A stretch of DNA of 7,114 nucleotides from NCBI GenBank assembly GCA_005883295.1, contig VAWV01000081.1, positions 1,285 to 8,398 on the forward strand, given 5' to 3'. The DNA is from Actinomycetota bacterium. GTDB taxonomy: Bacteria; Actinomycetota; Thermoleophilia; Solirubrobacterales; Thermoleophilaceae. A program made the position numbers and the translations under genes. The notes below the pieces were generated by a model that had not been told where the DNA came from, did no database searches, and saw only the letters and a list, made by a program, of their open reading frames with translations. Of this stretch, positions 1 to 6,407 are shown one piece after another; the stretch's first letter is position 1; every line of letters begins with the position of its first letter.

Positions 1-1273
1 CGCGCTCGTCAAGCGGGTGAACGCGTCCAACGACTTCTTCATCCGCACATCGGATCCGCGGCACGAGGCGGCGGTCCAGCGCGTGCTTCAGTCCGTCTAC
101 GACCGCGGCTACGTGTACGAGGGGACCTACGAGGGCTGGTACTGCCCGCGCTGCGCCGACTTCAAGACCGAGGCCGAGCTCGTGGACGGCAACCGCTGCC
201 CGATCCACCTGATCGTCCTCGAGAAGGAGAAGGAGGACAACTACTTCTTCAAGCTGTCCGAGTTCCAGGAGCCGCTGGAGCGCCTCTACGCCGAGCGGAA
301 GGACTTCGTGCTCCCGAGCATCCGCTACAACGAGGCGCTGTCGTTCGTCAAGCAGGGGCTCAACGACGTATCGCTCACCCGGTCGCGGCTGGGCTGGGGA
401 GTGCCGGTCCCGTGGGACGAGGGGCATGTCTTCTACGTCTGGTTCGACGCGCTCCTCAACTACTACACGGCGCTCAGCTTCGCGCGCGATGGCGAGGACC
501 TCAGCGATCGCTTCTGGCCCGCGACCGTACACGTGATCGGCAAGGACATCCTCAAGTTCCACGCTGTGTTCTGGCCTGCGCTCCTCATGGCCGCGGATCT
601 GGAGCTGCCCGAGCGGATCTACATCCACGGGTACCTCCTGATGGACGAGCACAAGATGTCCAAGTCGCTCGGCAACGTGCTCGACCCGTTCAAGGTGAGC
701 GAGGTCTACGGGGTCGACGCGCTGCGGCACTACCTCATCGCGGCCGTGACGTTCGGACAGGACGGAAACGTCTCGACGGAGGACCTCGAGACCCGCTACA
801 CCGCCGAGCTGGCCAACGAGCTGGGCAACCTCGCGAGCAGGTCGCTTCCGCTCATCGAGCGCTACCGCGACGGCGTGGTGCCCGAGGCGCCGCCCCCACC
901 CGGTCTCTCCGAGGCCTTCGACGGCGCTGTGGAGCGGGTCGCCGAGCGCTTCGACGAGGTCGACGTCTCGGGCGCGCTCGAGGAGACGTGGAAGCTCGTT
1001 CGCACACTCAACCGGTACGTCCAGGACGAGGCGCCGTGGCAGCTCGCGAGGGACGACTCACAGGCGGCGCGCCTCGACCAGGTCCTGTACTCACTCGCGG
1101 AGGGGCTCCGGGTGGTCTCGCTACTGCTGCATCCGTTCATGCCGGAGTCGACCGACAAGCTCCTCTCGGCGCTCGGGCACGAGGATCGGGCGCTCGAGTC
1201 CGCGCGCTTCGGCGGTGTGGGAGGCGCCACGCGGGTGAGCTCGATCCCGCCCCTGTTTCCACGCATCGAGTGA
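1..1273 (+). CDS. metG: Methionyl-tRNA synthetase, 5'-truncated by the window edge
   Basis: Class I aminoacyl-tRNA synthetase that charges tRNA-Met with methionine in the cytoplasm. The frame is open from the first base. The reading A-L-V-K-R-V-N-A-S-N-D-F-F-I-R-T aligns with the interior of MetRS, so the GTG at 17 is an internal valine and the true start, with the HIGH motif, lies upstream of the window. Visible hallmarks are a single zinc knuckle, C-P-R-C (codons at 143 and 152) with C-P-I-H (197 and 206), of the Thermus-like one-zinc type; the KMSKS signature at 653-667; the W-F-D-A-L-L-N-Y motif near 440-465; and the helical anticodon-binding domain at about 790-1200. The protein ends in L-F-P-R-I-E, the normal end of the short MetRS form, with no C-terminal tRNA-binding EMAP domain. 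Its TGA overlaps the tatD GTG by four bases. Identification is very secure. Confidence 0.97.
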   Translation, partial: ALVKRVNASNDFFIRTSDPRHEAAVQRVLQSVYDRGYVYEGTYEGWYCPRCADFKTEAELVDGNRCPIHLIVLEKEKEDNYFFKLSEFQEPLERLYAERKDFVLPSIRYNEALSFVKQGLNDVSLTRSRLGWGVPVPWDEGHVFYVWFDALLNYYTALSFARDGEDLSDRFWPATVHVIGKDILKFHAVFWPALLMAADLELPERIYIHGYLLMDEHKMSKSLGNVLDPFKVSEVYGVDALRHYLIAAVTFGQDGNVSTEDLETRYTAELANELGNLASRSLPLIERYRDGVVPEAPPPPGLSEAFDGAVERVAERFDEVDVSGALEETWKLVRTLNRYVQDEAPWQLARDDSQAARLDQVLYSLAEGLRVVSLLLHPFMPESTDKLLSALGHEDRALESARFGGVGGATRVSSIPPLFPRIE

Positions 1274-2019
1274 TCGACAGCCACTGCCATCTCGACCACT
1301 GCGAGCCGCCCGACGCGACTCTGGTCGAGCACGCGCGCGAGGCCGGGGTCACCAGACTGGCGACGGTTGGCATCGACGCCGCCTCGGCCGGGCGGGCGGT
1401 GGATGCCGCGCACGCGCACGAGGAGGTCTTCGCGGTCGTGGGACGCCATCCCCATGAGGCCGCCGGATTCGGCGACGCGGACGTCGAGGCGATCGAGCGG
1501 GTGGCCGCGGATCCGGCTGTGCGTGCGATCGGCGAGACGGGGCTCGACTACTACCGCGACCGCGCGCCGCGGGCCGATCAACTGCGGGGGTTCGAGGCCC
1601 AGATCGACCTCGCTCGGCGGCTCGGACTGCCGGTCGTGGTCCATACACGCGAGGCGGAGGAGGACACGTTTGCGATCCTCCGCGATCGCGCCGACGGCGT
1701 CACAGTCGTGCTGCACTGCTTCTCGGCTCCGGGACGCCTCGAGGAATGCGTGGAGCGGGGGTACGTCTGCTCGTTCGCCGGGAACGTCACGTATCCGAAG
1801 GCCACCGAGCTCCAGGCCGCGGCCCGCGACGTTCCGGCCGCCCTCCTGATGGTCGAGACGGACTCGCCATACCTGTCGCCGCAGCCAGTCAGGGGAAAAC
1901 CGAACGAACCGGCGAACGTCGTGGCCACCGCCGAGCACGTTGCCGACCTGCGCGGGGTCTCGTACGCGGAGCTCGAGGCCGCTGTGGAGCGAACGGCGGC
2001 GCGGGTATTCGGGTGGTGA
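1270..2019 (+). CDS. tatD: TatD family metal-dependent hydrolase (DNase)
   Basis: A 249-residue TIM-barrel amidohydrolase-superfamily protein. The family includes 3'-5' DNases/RNases implicated in DNA repair and turnover. The metal ligands are all in place: H5-C-H7 at the N-terminus, E89 in G-E-T-G-L-D-Y-Y, H125 in V-V-H-T-R, H149 in L-H-C-F-S and D198 in E-T-D-S-P-Y-L. The C-terminal R-G-K-P-N-E-P motif is also typical. The GTG at 1270 was chosen because it puts the H-x-H motif at residues 5-7, as in the family, and because GTGA overlaps the metG stop. The same frame is open upstream to 412, but that part is a shadow of metG. No clear Shine-Dalgarno precedes the start, so translation probably depends on coupling to metG. 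Length matches the family (about 250-260). The metG-tatD-rsmA-ispE order is common in Gram-positive bacteria. Confidence 0.95.
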   Translation: MIDSHCHLDHCEPPDATLVEHAREAGVTRLATVGIDAASAGRAVDAAHAHEEVFAVVGRHPHEAAGFGDADVEAIERVAADPAVRAIGETGLDYYRDRAPRADQLRGFEAQIDLARRLGLPVVVHTREAEEDTFAILRDRADGVTVVLHCFSAPGRLEECVERGYVCSFAGNVTYPKATELQAAARDVPAALLMVETDSPYLSPQPVRGKPNEPANVVATAEHVADLRGVSYAELEAAVERTAARVFGW

Positions 2020-3668
2020 TTGCGACGGCCGAGCCCCGCCAGGCAAGCCTGCGCCGCCTGCGGCGGTTCGGGGTACGCCCCAACCGCGAGCTCGGCCAGA
2101 ACTTCCTGATCGACGACAACATCCTGCGGGTGATCGGGCGCCTGGCGGAGCTCGAGCGGGTCGATGTCGTGCTCGAGGTCGGGGGAGGGCTCGGTGTCCT
2201 GTCGGAGTACCTCGCCCCGCGGGTGGGCCACCTGCACGTCGTGGAGATCGACGCGGCGCTCGAGCCCGCGCTGGAGGACGCGCTCGCACCGCACGGGAAC
2301 GTCACGCTTCACCTCGCCGACGCGGTCGAGCTGGACTTCGCCGCGCTCGACCCGGTGCCGTCGAAGGTCATCGCGAACCTCCCCTATGGGGTCGCGGCAA
2401 CGGTCATCCTCAAGTCGATCGAGGAGCTGGAGGAGGCGGCGCTGTGGGTGGCCATGGTGCAGCGCGAGGTTGGCGAGCGCCTGGCCGCTGCGCCGGGCTC
2501 GAAGACCTACGGGGCAACGTCGGTGCTGGCGCAGCTCGCGTGTGAGGTGCGCGTCGAGCGCCGGGTGCCAGCGGCCGTGTTCCACCCATCGCCGCGCGTG
2601 GAGTCGGCGATCGTCGTGCTCCGGCGCACCTGGGCGCCGCCATCACCCCTCCTGACCGGACTCGTGCATGCCGCGTTCGCGCACCGCCGCAAGACCCTCG
2701 CGGGATCGCTGGCGCTCGCCGCGGGCGCCGCGGACGACCTTCGCGCCGCCGCCCGGGCCGCCCTCGAGGAGCTCGGGCACCCGCCCGATGCGCGTGCCGA
2801 GCGGCTCGCGCCGGCGGACTTCACCCGCCTGGCGGAGCGCCTCGGGGAGGAGCGCCTTGGTCCGCTCGCCGGCCTGGTGCTGCACGTTGGGCCGGTGCAG
2901 GCCAACGGGTTGCACGCGGTCTGCTCGCTGCTCGCATCGATCGACCTCGCCGACGACGTGACGGTTGCCCCGGGCGACCGCGACGAGGTGCTGTGCCGGC
3001 CGTCCCTGCCGGGACCCAACCTCGCGGCCGCGGCCGTCGAGGCGTTCCGCGGCGCGGTGTCCGGCGGGCTTCCGCGCCTTCGAGTGGAGATCGAGAAGCG
3101 GATACCGCTGGCGGCAGGACTCGCGGGCGGGAGCGCGGACGCCGCGGCTGTCCTGCGCGCGGCGAACCGGCTGGCCGGCACACCGCTCACCGACGACGAC
3201 CTGCGTCGGCTGGCGGCCGAGCTCGGTTCGGACGTGCCGAGCCAGGTGACGCCGCGTCATGCGGTCGTGTGGGGCACCGGCGAGCAGGTGGAGCCGGTCA
3301 CGCTGCCGGCCATGGCGCTCGTGCTCGTCCCGGCGGAGGGCGGTCTCGCGACCGGCGAGGTCTATGCGGAGGCCGATCGGATCGGCTCGGTCCGCGAGGA
3401 ACTCGATCCGGAGGAGATCCGGGCACTGGCCGGGCTGCCGCTCGAGCAGCTCGCGTCCAGGATGGAGAACGACCTCGAAGGGGCGGCGATCGCGTTGCGT
3501 CCGGAGATAGCCGGCACGCGCAGGGCACTCCTCGACCGCGCAGCGATGGCGGCCGCGGTGAGCGGCTCGGGTCCCACGGTGTTCGGCGTGTTCGCGGACC
3601 GCTCGGTCGCGGAGGCCGCCGCGGCCGACCTCGACGAGCGCGCGCTCATCGTCGAGCTTCGCGGCTGA
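2016..3668 (+). CDS. rsmA-ispE: Fused RsmA (16S rRNA dimethyladenosine transferase) and IspE (CDP-ME kinase) reading frame
   Basis: A single 550-codon frame with no internal stop covers two normally separate enzymes. Residues 1 to about 278 are RsmA/KsgA, which dimethylates two adjacent adenines near the 3' end of 16S rRNA using SAM. Its signatures are L-G-Q-N-F-L (26-31), the SAM loop E-V-G-G-G-L-G (54-60), E77 in V-V-E-I-D, catalytic N-L-P-Y (121-124) and F-H-P-S-P-R-V-E-S (189-197). Residues from about 285 to 550 are IspE, the GHMP kinase of the MEP isoprenoid pathway. They show the ATP loop P-L-A-A-G-L-A-G-G-S-A-D (364-375), L-G-S-D-V-P with the catalytic aspartate (D406) and G-S-G-P-T-V-F (517-523). 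The GTG at 2016 was chosen because its GTGA overlaps the tatD stop; the GTG at 2013 is an alternative. The IspE start motif P-A-K-x-N-L is absent. Both domain identities are secure. Whether the product is one polypeptide, or the frame results from a small deletion or sequence error, is open. Confidence 0.88.
   Translation: MIATAEPRQASLRRLRRFGVRPNRELGQNFLIDDNILRVIGRLAELERVDVVLEVGGGLGVLSEYLAPRVGHLHVVEIDAALEPALEDALAPHGNVTLHLADAVELDFAALDPVPSKVIANLPYGVAATVILKSIEELEEAALWVAMVQREVGERLAAAPGSKTYGATSVLAQLACEVRVERRVPAAVFHPSPRVESAIVVLRRTWAPPSPLLTGLVHAAFAHRRKTLAGSLALAAGAADDLRAAARAALEELGHPPDARAERLAPADFTRLAERLGEERLGPLAGLVLHVGPVQANGLHAVCSLLASIDLADDVTVAPGDRDEVLCRPSLPGPNLAAAAVEAFRGAVSGGLPRLRVEIEKRIPLAAGLAGGSADAAAVLRAANRLAGTPLTDDDLRRLAAELGSDVPSQVTPRHAVVWGTGEQVEPVTLPAMALVLVPAEGGLATGEVYAEADRIGSVREELDPEEIRALAGLPLEQLASRMENDLEGAAIALRPEIAGTRRALLDRAAMAAAVSGSGPTVFGVFADRSVAEAAAADLDERALIVELRG
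2844..2852 (+). promoter_or_regulatory. Internal Shine-Dalgarno-like sequence at the rsmA/ispE junction
   Basis: GGGGAGGAG is a strong purine-rich ribosome-binding-site match inside the last RsmA codons (G277-E279). It lies about 4-6 bases before a TTG at 2857 in the +1 frame and about 24 bases before the first in-frame GTG (2877). The spacing suits the TTG and not the in-frame GTG. It probably marks the ancestral separate start of ispE, but it could be chance because the G-E-E codons are naturally purine-rich. Confidence 0.4.
2857..3668 (+). other. ispE: IspE module (4-diphosphocytidyl-2-C-methyl-D-erythritol kinase) with an abnormal N-terminus
   Basis: This is the IspE part of the fused frame, listed separately so the kinase can be found. 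IspE phosphorylates CDP-methylerythritol with ATP in the non-mevalonate isoprenoid pathway. From L-V-L-H-V-G-P (2874 on) to the end it follows the family closely and is near normal length. The first strand is wrong: where the family has P-A-K-[LIV]-N-L, the frame reads G-P-L-A-G-L, so the lysine equivalent to E. coli K10 and the nearby asparagine are gone. Starting at a TTG at 2857 in another frame gives L-V-R-S-P-A, a normal-looking IspE beginning. It is preceded by the purine-rich GGGGAGGAG at 2844-2852. The simplest reconstruction is that about ten bases encoding K-x-N are missing around 2874, but I cannot tell mutation from sequence error. Confidence 0.6.
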
Positions 3669-3692
3669 GCGACTGGGCGCCTTCGCTCGTCG

Positions 3693-3707
3693 AGGCGCTT
3701 CGCGCCT
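3693..3707 (+). terminator. Short GC hairpin after ispE (possible weak terminator)
   Basis: AGGCGC (3693-3698), loop TTC, GCGCCT (3702-3707) form a perfect 6-bp stem 24 bases after the ispE stop. No T-tract follows, so if it acts as a terminator it is of the T-less kind sometimes proposed for high-GC actinobacteria. The rest of the 86-base gap (3669-3754) holds only a 10-base direct repeat, GCGACTGGGC, at 3669-3678 and 3733-3742, and no recognisable promoter. Confidence 0.25.
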
Positions 3708-3754
3708 GACGCGATCGGCTGCGCGGCGGGCCGCGACTGGGCACCGTCGCGCCC

Positions 3755-3997
3755 GTGCGTCAAAATGTGGCCTTCGTGACGCACCTCTCGTACACCCAGA
3801 TCTCGCTCGGGCTCGCGGGCGCCGTCACGCTCGTGGCATACGGGCTCTTCATCGTCGCTCCGGCCTGGGGCTCGTACGGCCGTCTCTGGGAGAAGATCGC
3901 CGCCAGCTTCCTGACCCTCTTCATCCTTGCCGCGCTGGTCGGCATCGGTGTCGGCGTTGGGGCCGGCATCATCTACCTGTACATCCGCGGGGCCTGA
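3755..3997 (+). CDS. Small two-helix membrane protein, unknown function
   Basis: An 80-residue hydrophobic protein with two predicted transmembrane segments, about residues 17-38 (rich in L, A, V, ending A-P-A-W-G) and 48-77 (L-F-I-L-A-A-L-V-G followed by alternating glycines). A short polar loop, S-Y-G-R-L-W-E-K, separates them. The second helix carries a glycine-zipper-like G-x-G-x-G-x-G pattern (63-71), which usually favours tight helix packing or oligomers. GTG at 3755 gives the longest form; GTG at 3767 or 3776 would remove 4 or 7 residues, and no convincing Shine-Dalgarno decides between them. It lies 86 bases after ispE and 45 bases before the regulator gene on the same strand, so co-transcription with either is possible. 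I do not recognise a named family. Coding potential is supported by the coherent membrane topology and the tight spacing. Confidence 0.72.
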   Translation: MRQNVAFVTHLSYTQISLGLAGAVTLVAYGLFIVAPAWGSYGRLWEKIAASFLTLFILAALVGIGVGVGAGIIYLYIRGA

Positions 3998-4003
3998 TGC
4001 CGA

Positions 4004-4018
4004 GCCGGCGCTGCCGGC
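4004..4018 (+). other. GC-rich hairpin before the regulator gene
   Basis: GCCGGC (4004-4009), loop GCT, GCCGGC (4013-4018) can form a 6-bp stem between the membrane protein stop and the ATG at 4043. No T-tract follows. It could attenuate read-through or be ordinary GC-rich spacer. Because each arm is itself a palindrome, it is also a direct repeat. Confidence 0.2.
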
Positions 4019-4042
4019 GCGGGCGCCGTCCGGGGAACGCCC

Positions 4043-5305
4043 ATGACTGAGAAGCTCGCGCAACCGACCGGAGACTTCCTGGATGCGTTCGGCGACGTCT
4101 CGGCCGCCGTCGAGTCGGGCGCAGGCCTGCCCGAGGTGGCGCGCGCGACGGAGCGCGCGCTCGGCGCGACGATCGCCGTCGTCGACAGGGCGGGCAACGT
4201 GCTCGCAGTCGCCGCGCAGTCGCCCGACGACGAGCGAACGGTCCTGTCGGGATCGCGTGGGCGCGAGGTGCTGGACCTACGTGTGGCGGACGAGCTGGTG
4301 GGCGAGCTTCGCTACCGCCCGCGCGGTGCGCCGCCTCCACCGGCGCTCGTGCGGATGGTCGGGACGCTCATCGCGCTCGAGCTCGAGCGCTCGCGCGCGC
4401 CGGAACGGGCGAGCGAGGCGGCGGTCGCGAGCTTTGTGAGCGACCTGCTGGCGCGCCGGGTGACCGACCGGGACAACATCCTCGCGCGCGCCAACGAGCT
4501 CGGGGCGGACCTGAGCGAGGGGGCGGGCGTCGTGGTCGCGCGCGCGCATCCCCAGGTGCCCGAGGAGGGAGACTGGCGGGCCCGGATACTGGCGCTGGTG
4601 GAGCGCGCCGCCCGCGCGGCCTCGCCGCTGGCGCTCACGGCCGCGGTCGAGGTGAGCGCGGCGCGGAGCCCGCACGCCGCGGCCGAGGACGCCCGCGAGC
4701 TGGTCGTGGTGGTGCCGGCGACGCCCCCCGAGCTGCCGCGCCGCGCCGCGGAATCGATCCACCGCGAGCTCCAGCGCGGCCTGTCGGGTTACGAGATCAC
4801 GGTGGCCGTCAGCCGGCCCGCGGGCGATCCTGTCGACGTGCCGCGCGCGGGCGTGGAGGCGATCCTCGCGGCGAACGTGGCGGAGGCCGAGCGGCGGGGC
4901 TTCCTGGCCTTCGAGGAGACCGGGTCCTACCGGCTGCTGCTGCCGGTGCTCACGGACGACCCTGCCGAGCTCCAGCGCTTCCACGACGAGACCATCGAGC
5001 CGCTCGTGACCTACGACGAGCAGTACGACACCGAGCTCGTCCGCACGCTCGAGACGTTCCTCGACGAGGACGGCAGCGTTGCGCGGACCGCCCAGGAGCT
5101 CTACACGCACCGCCACACGATCCGCTACCGGCTCGAGCGCGTCCGGGAGCTCACCGGCCTCGACGTGGGCTCGACCGACGGGCGCGAGCGGCTGAGCCTC
5201 GGCCTCAAGGCGATGAGGGTCCTGGGCATCATGCCGCCACGCGGACCGGCGAGCGAACCGGGCGCCGAGGCCGGCCAGGTGCCGCAGGACGGGCCGGACC
5301 GCTAG
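4043..5305 (+). CDS. PucR/CdaR-type transcriptional regulator
   Basis: A 420-residue cytoplasmic regulator with the domain order of the PucR/CdaR group. The N-terminal GAF-like sensing region (about 25-115) includes A-T-I-A-V-V-D-R-A-G-N-V-L. A linker helix follows (E-A-A-V-A-S-F-V-S-D-L-L, about 125-136). The middle CdaR GGDEF-like region (about 155-290) contains no catalytic GGDEF motif. The C-terminal PucR helix-turn-helix (324-396) has the diagnostic D-G-S-V-A-R-T-A-Q-E-L-Y-T-H-R-H-T-I-R-Y-R-L-E-R. The last 24 residues are a Pro/Gly/Glu-rich tail. ATG at 4043 is preceded by a modest GGGGAA at 4032-4037. Family members control purine, sugar-diacid, amino-acid or similar catabolic genes in response to small molecules, but nothing here reveals the ligand or target. 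The neighbours are housekeeping genes, so it may act elsewhere. Family is secure; specific role unknown. Confidence 0.92.
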   Translation: MTEKLAQPTGDFLDAFGDVSAAVESGAGLPEVARATERALGATIAVVDRAGNVLAVAAQSPDDERTVLSGSRGREVLDLRVADELVGELRYRPRGAPPPPALVRMVGTLIALELERSRAPERASEAAVASFVSDLLARRVTDRDNILARANELGADLSEGAGVVVARAHPQVPEEGDWRARILALVERAARAASPLALTAAVEVSAARSPHAAAEDARELVVVVPATPPELPRRAAESIHRELQRGLSGYEITVAVSRPAGDPVDVPRAGVEAILAANVAEAERRGFLAFEETGSYRLLLPVLTDDPAELQRFHDETIEPLVTYDEQYDTELVRTLETFLDEDGSVARTAQELYTHRHTIRYRLERVRELTGLDVGSTDGRERLSLGLKAMRVLGIMPPRGPASEPGAEAGQVPQDGPDR

Positions 5306-5363
5306 CGGCCCGACGGCCCGGGGGCCGGCTCGGTGCGGTCGCCCAAGACGTCCGGAGCCGGCC

Positions 5364-6356
5364 TCACCATCGCGCCCGTGTTCCGCGCCCTGCTGATATG
5401 CGGCGACGGCGGCTGCGCCGAGACCTTCGAGGCCTACGGCTCGCTCGACGAGCTGGAGGCGCTCGCCTGCGACTGCGGCTGCGTGCTCGAAGTGCTGGAG
5501 ATCTCGGAGCTGGAGGACGTGGACACGATGTGCGGCTTCGAGCTGGCGCGCGTGCGCTAGCTGAAGCCGCGGGCGGCTCGGCCGGCAGTGGCTGCGGCTC
5601 TCGCCGGCGATTGGGCCACGTGCGGCGCGGTGGATCCACCCCGTCCGCGCGAAGCCACTTGCGAATCGCGTTGTCCGAGACGCCATAGCCTCGCCCGACC
5701 GCCACGTAACCGAGCTGGTCGATCGCCGCGAGGAGCTCAGAGGTGGGAGGACGCTCCACCTTGCGGAGATCCGGGCGCGGCCCGGGCTGCCCGACACGCT
5801 GGCCGCATTCCAGCGAGCAATAGCGCTGCCGAGAGGACCGCGGCCGAAACGCCGACCCGCAACGAAGGCACTCCCGAGGTGCGACCGGGTCCACGTTCCT
5901 TCCGCGGTGCGTCGGCAGGGTCGCCGCGCAGTTGGGACAGACGATGCGCAGGTTTTCGAGGCGGTTGTCCGTCGCGACCCCGTTGGCGTGGTCGAGGATG
6001 AGCGCCATCTCGCGGCCGCGCCAGAGCTCCCCCTGCCCGCACAGCTCGCAGGCCCGTCTCTTCACGCCGGCCTTGTAGAGGCGACGCTTGAGTGCATTCC
6101 GCGAATAGGTCGAATCCCGCACGAGGACCTCCTCGAGCGGACGGGCATATCTCGGACGAGGGTGCCGGTTCGCGCGGAGTGGGTCAAAGTGCTCGGTCGA
6201 TATGCCCCAGCGGTCGAGGTTCTTTCGGAGCGTGCGGTGATTGCCCCCCGCCGGCCGGAGTCCGAGGAGGCGCAACACTTCCGAGAAGTTGAGCGAGCGC
6301 GCGACCGCCTCGCGCGCCTCGCTCTCCGAATATCGGGGCCGTCGTGCCACGAACAC
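5364..6356 (-). CDS. HNH endonuclease with zinc finger and HTH-like C-terminus
   Basis: A 330-residue protein beginning at a GTG (6356-6354). Residues 8-60 resemble the N-terminal helical domain common in actinobacterial and phage HNH proteins (Y-S-E-S-E-A-R-E-A-V..., L-G-L-R-P-A-G-G-N-H-R-T-L). Residues 103-153 are a zinc-supported HNH nuclease: C103-x2-C106, L-D-H123-A-N-G, D-N-R-L-E-N-L (130-136), C140-x2-C143 and T-H150-R-G-R-N. Next is a second zinc-finger-like set (C163, C166, C180, C184), then an HTH-like stretch E-L-L-A-A-I-D-Q-L-G...A-I-R-K-W-L-R (207-236). Recognisable sequence ends at about 250. Residues 266-330 are almost pure R/S/P/A and lie antisense to the cysteine-rich gene, so the tail is probably read-through after loss of the original stop. 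Such genes are often solitary mobile or homing-type elements. Placement 52 bases downstream of tRNA-Gln, same strand, fits an insertion there. Substrate unknown. Confidence 0.87.
   Translation of the reverse strand: MFVARRPRYSESEAREAVARSLNFSEVLRLLGLRPAGGNHRTLRKNLDRWGISTEHFDPLRANRHPRPRYARPLEEVLVRDSTYSRNALKRRLYKAGVKRRACELCGQGELWRGREMALILDHANGVATDNRLENLRIVCPNCAATLPTHRGRNVDPVAPRECLRCGSAFRPRSSRQRYCSLECGQRVGQPGPRPDLRKVERPPTSELLAAIDQLGYVAVGRGYGVSDNAIRKWLRADGVDPPRRTWPNRRREPQPLPAEPPAASASARAPARSRTSCPRPPAPRSPALRARSRSRRRAPPARRASRRPRRSRRSRRRRISAGRGTRARW
5378..5560 (+). CDS. Small cysteine-rich protein, possible metal-binding knuckle
   Basis: A 60-residue acidic protein from the GTG at 5378, reading M-F-R-A-L-L-I-C. 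Cysteines are at 8, 13, 31, 33, 35 and 52: a C-x4-C pair (C-G-D-G-G-C) and a C-D-C-G-C cluster, which resemble the two halves of a zinc-ribbon-like fold. The region between is A-E-T-F-E-A-Y-G-S-L-D-E-L-E-A-L. A GTG at 5333 would add 15 residues (R-S-P-K-T-S-G...), but these look like untranslated spacer, so I prefer 5378; neither start has a good Shine-Dalgarno. It follows the regulator by 72 bases on the same strand. The whole gene is covered antisense by the 3' end of the HNH gene. I do not recognise a named family. The non-random cysteine pattern and strongly acidic composition support it as real against the arginine-rich opposite strand. Confidence 0.65.
   Translation: MFRALLICGDGGCAETFEAYGSLDELEALACDCGCVLEVLEISELEDVDTMCGFELARVR
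5565..5578. terminator. Inverted repeat just after the cysteine-rich gene
   Basis: AGCCGCGGGCGGCT is a perfect inverted repeat (5-bp stem with a CGGG tetraloop, or 6 bp with a 2-base loop) starting 5 bases after the stop at 5560. Two GCCGGC palindromes follow at 5580-5585 and 5601-5606. It could terminate the plus-strand gene and, being symmetric, also affect the minus-strand HNH transcript. There is no T-tract on either side, so this is weak. Confidence 0.2.
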
Positions 6357-6407
6357 ATGTTCCCACGAGGCCCGGACGGGCTAGGGCAGGCTGCGCCATG
6401 TCGAACG

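Noticed and set aside
862..2585. Long open frames on the minus strand opposite metG, tatD and rsmA
   Set aside because: They are arginine/proline-rich with no family motifs and mirror well-identified genes on the plus strand; high GC makes such frames common.
2993..3709. Plus-strand open frame of 238 codons overlapping ispE
   Set aside because: Composition is Arg/Gly-rich with no motif, while the overlapping frame carries all IspE signatures.
5314..5327. Inverted repeat CGGCCC/GGGCCG after the regulator stop as a terminator
   Set aside because: The 2-base loop is not feasible beyond a 5-bp stem and no T-tract follows; likely ordinary GC-rich spacer.
4277..5797. A 506-codon minus-strand open frame opposite the regulator
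   Set aside because: It is the antisense of a clear PucR-type gene, is His/Arg-rich and shows no domain.
6370..6381. Hairpin GCCC-GGAC-GGGC between tRNA-Gln and the HNH gene as a terminator
   Set aside because: Only four base pairs with no T-tract; too weak to call.
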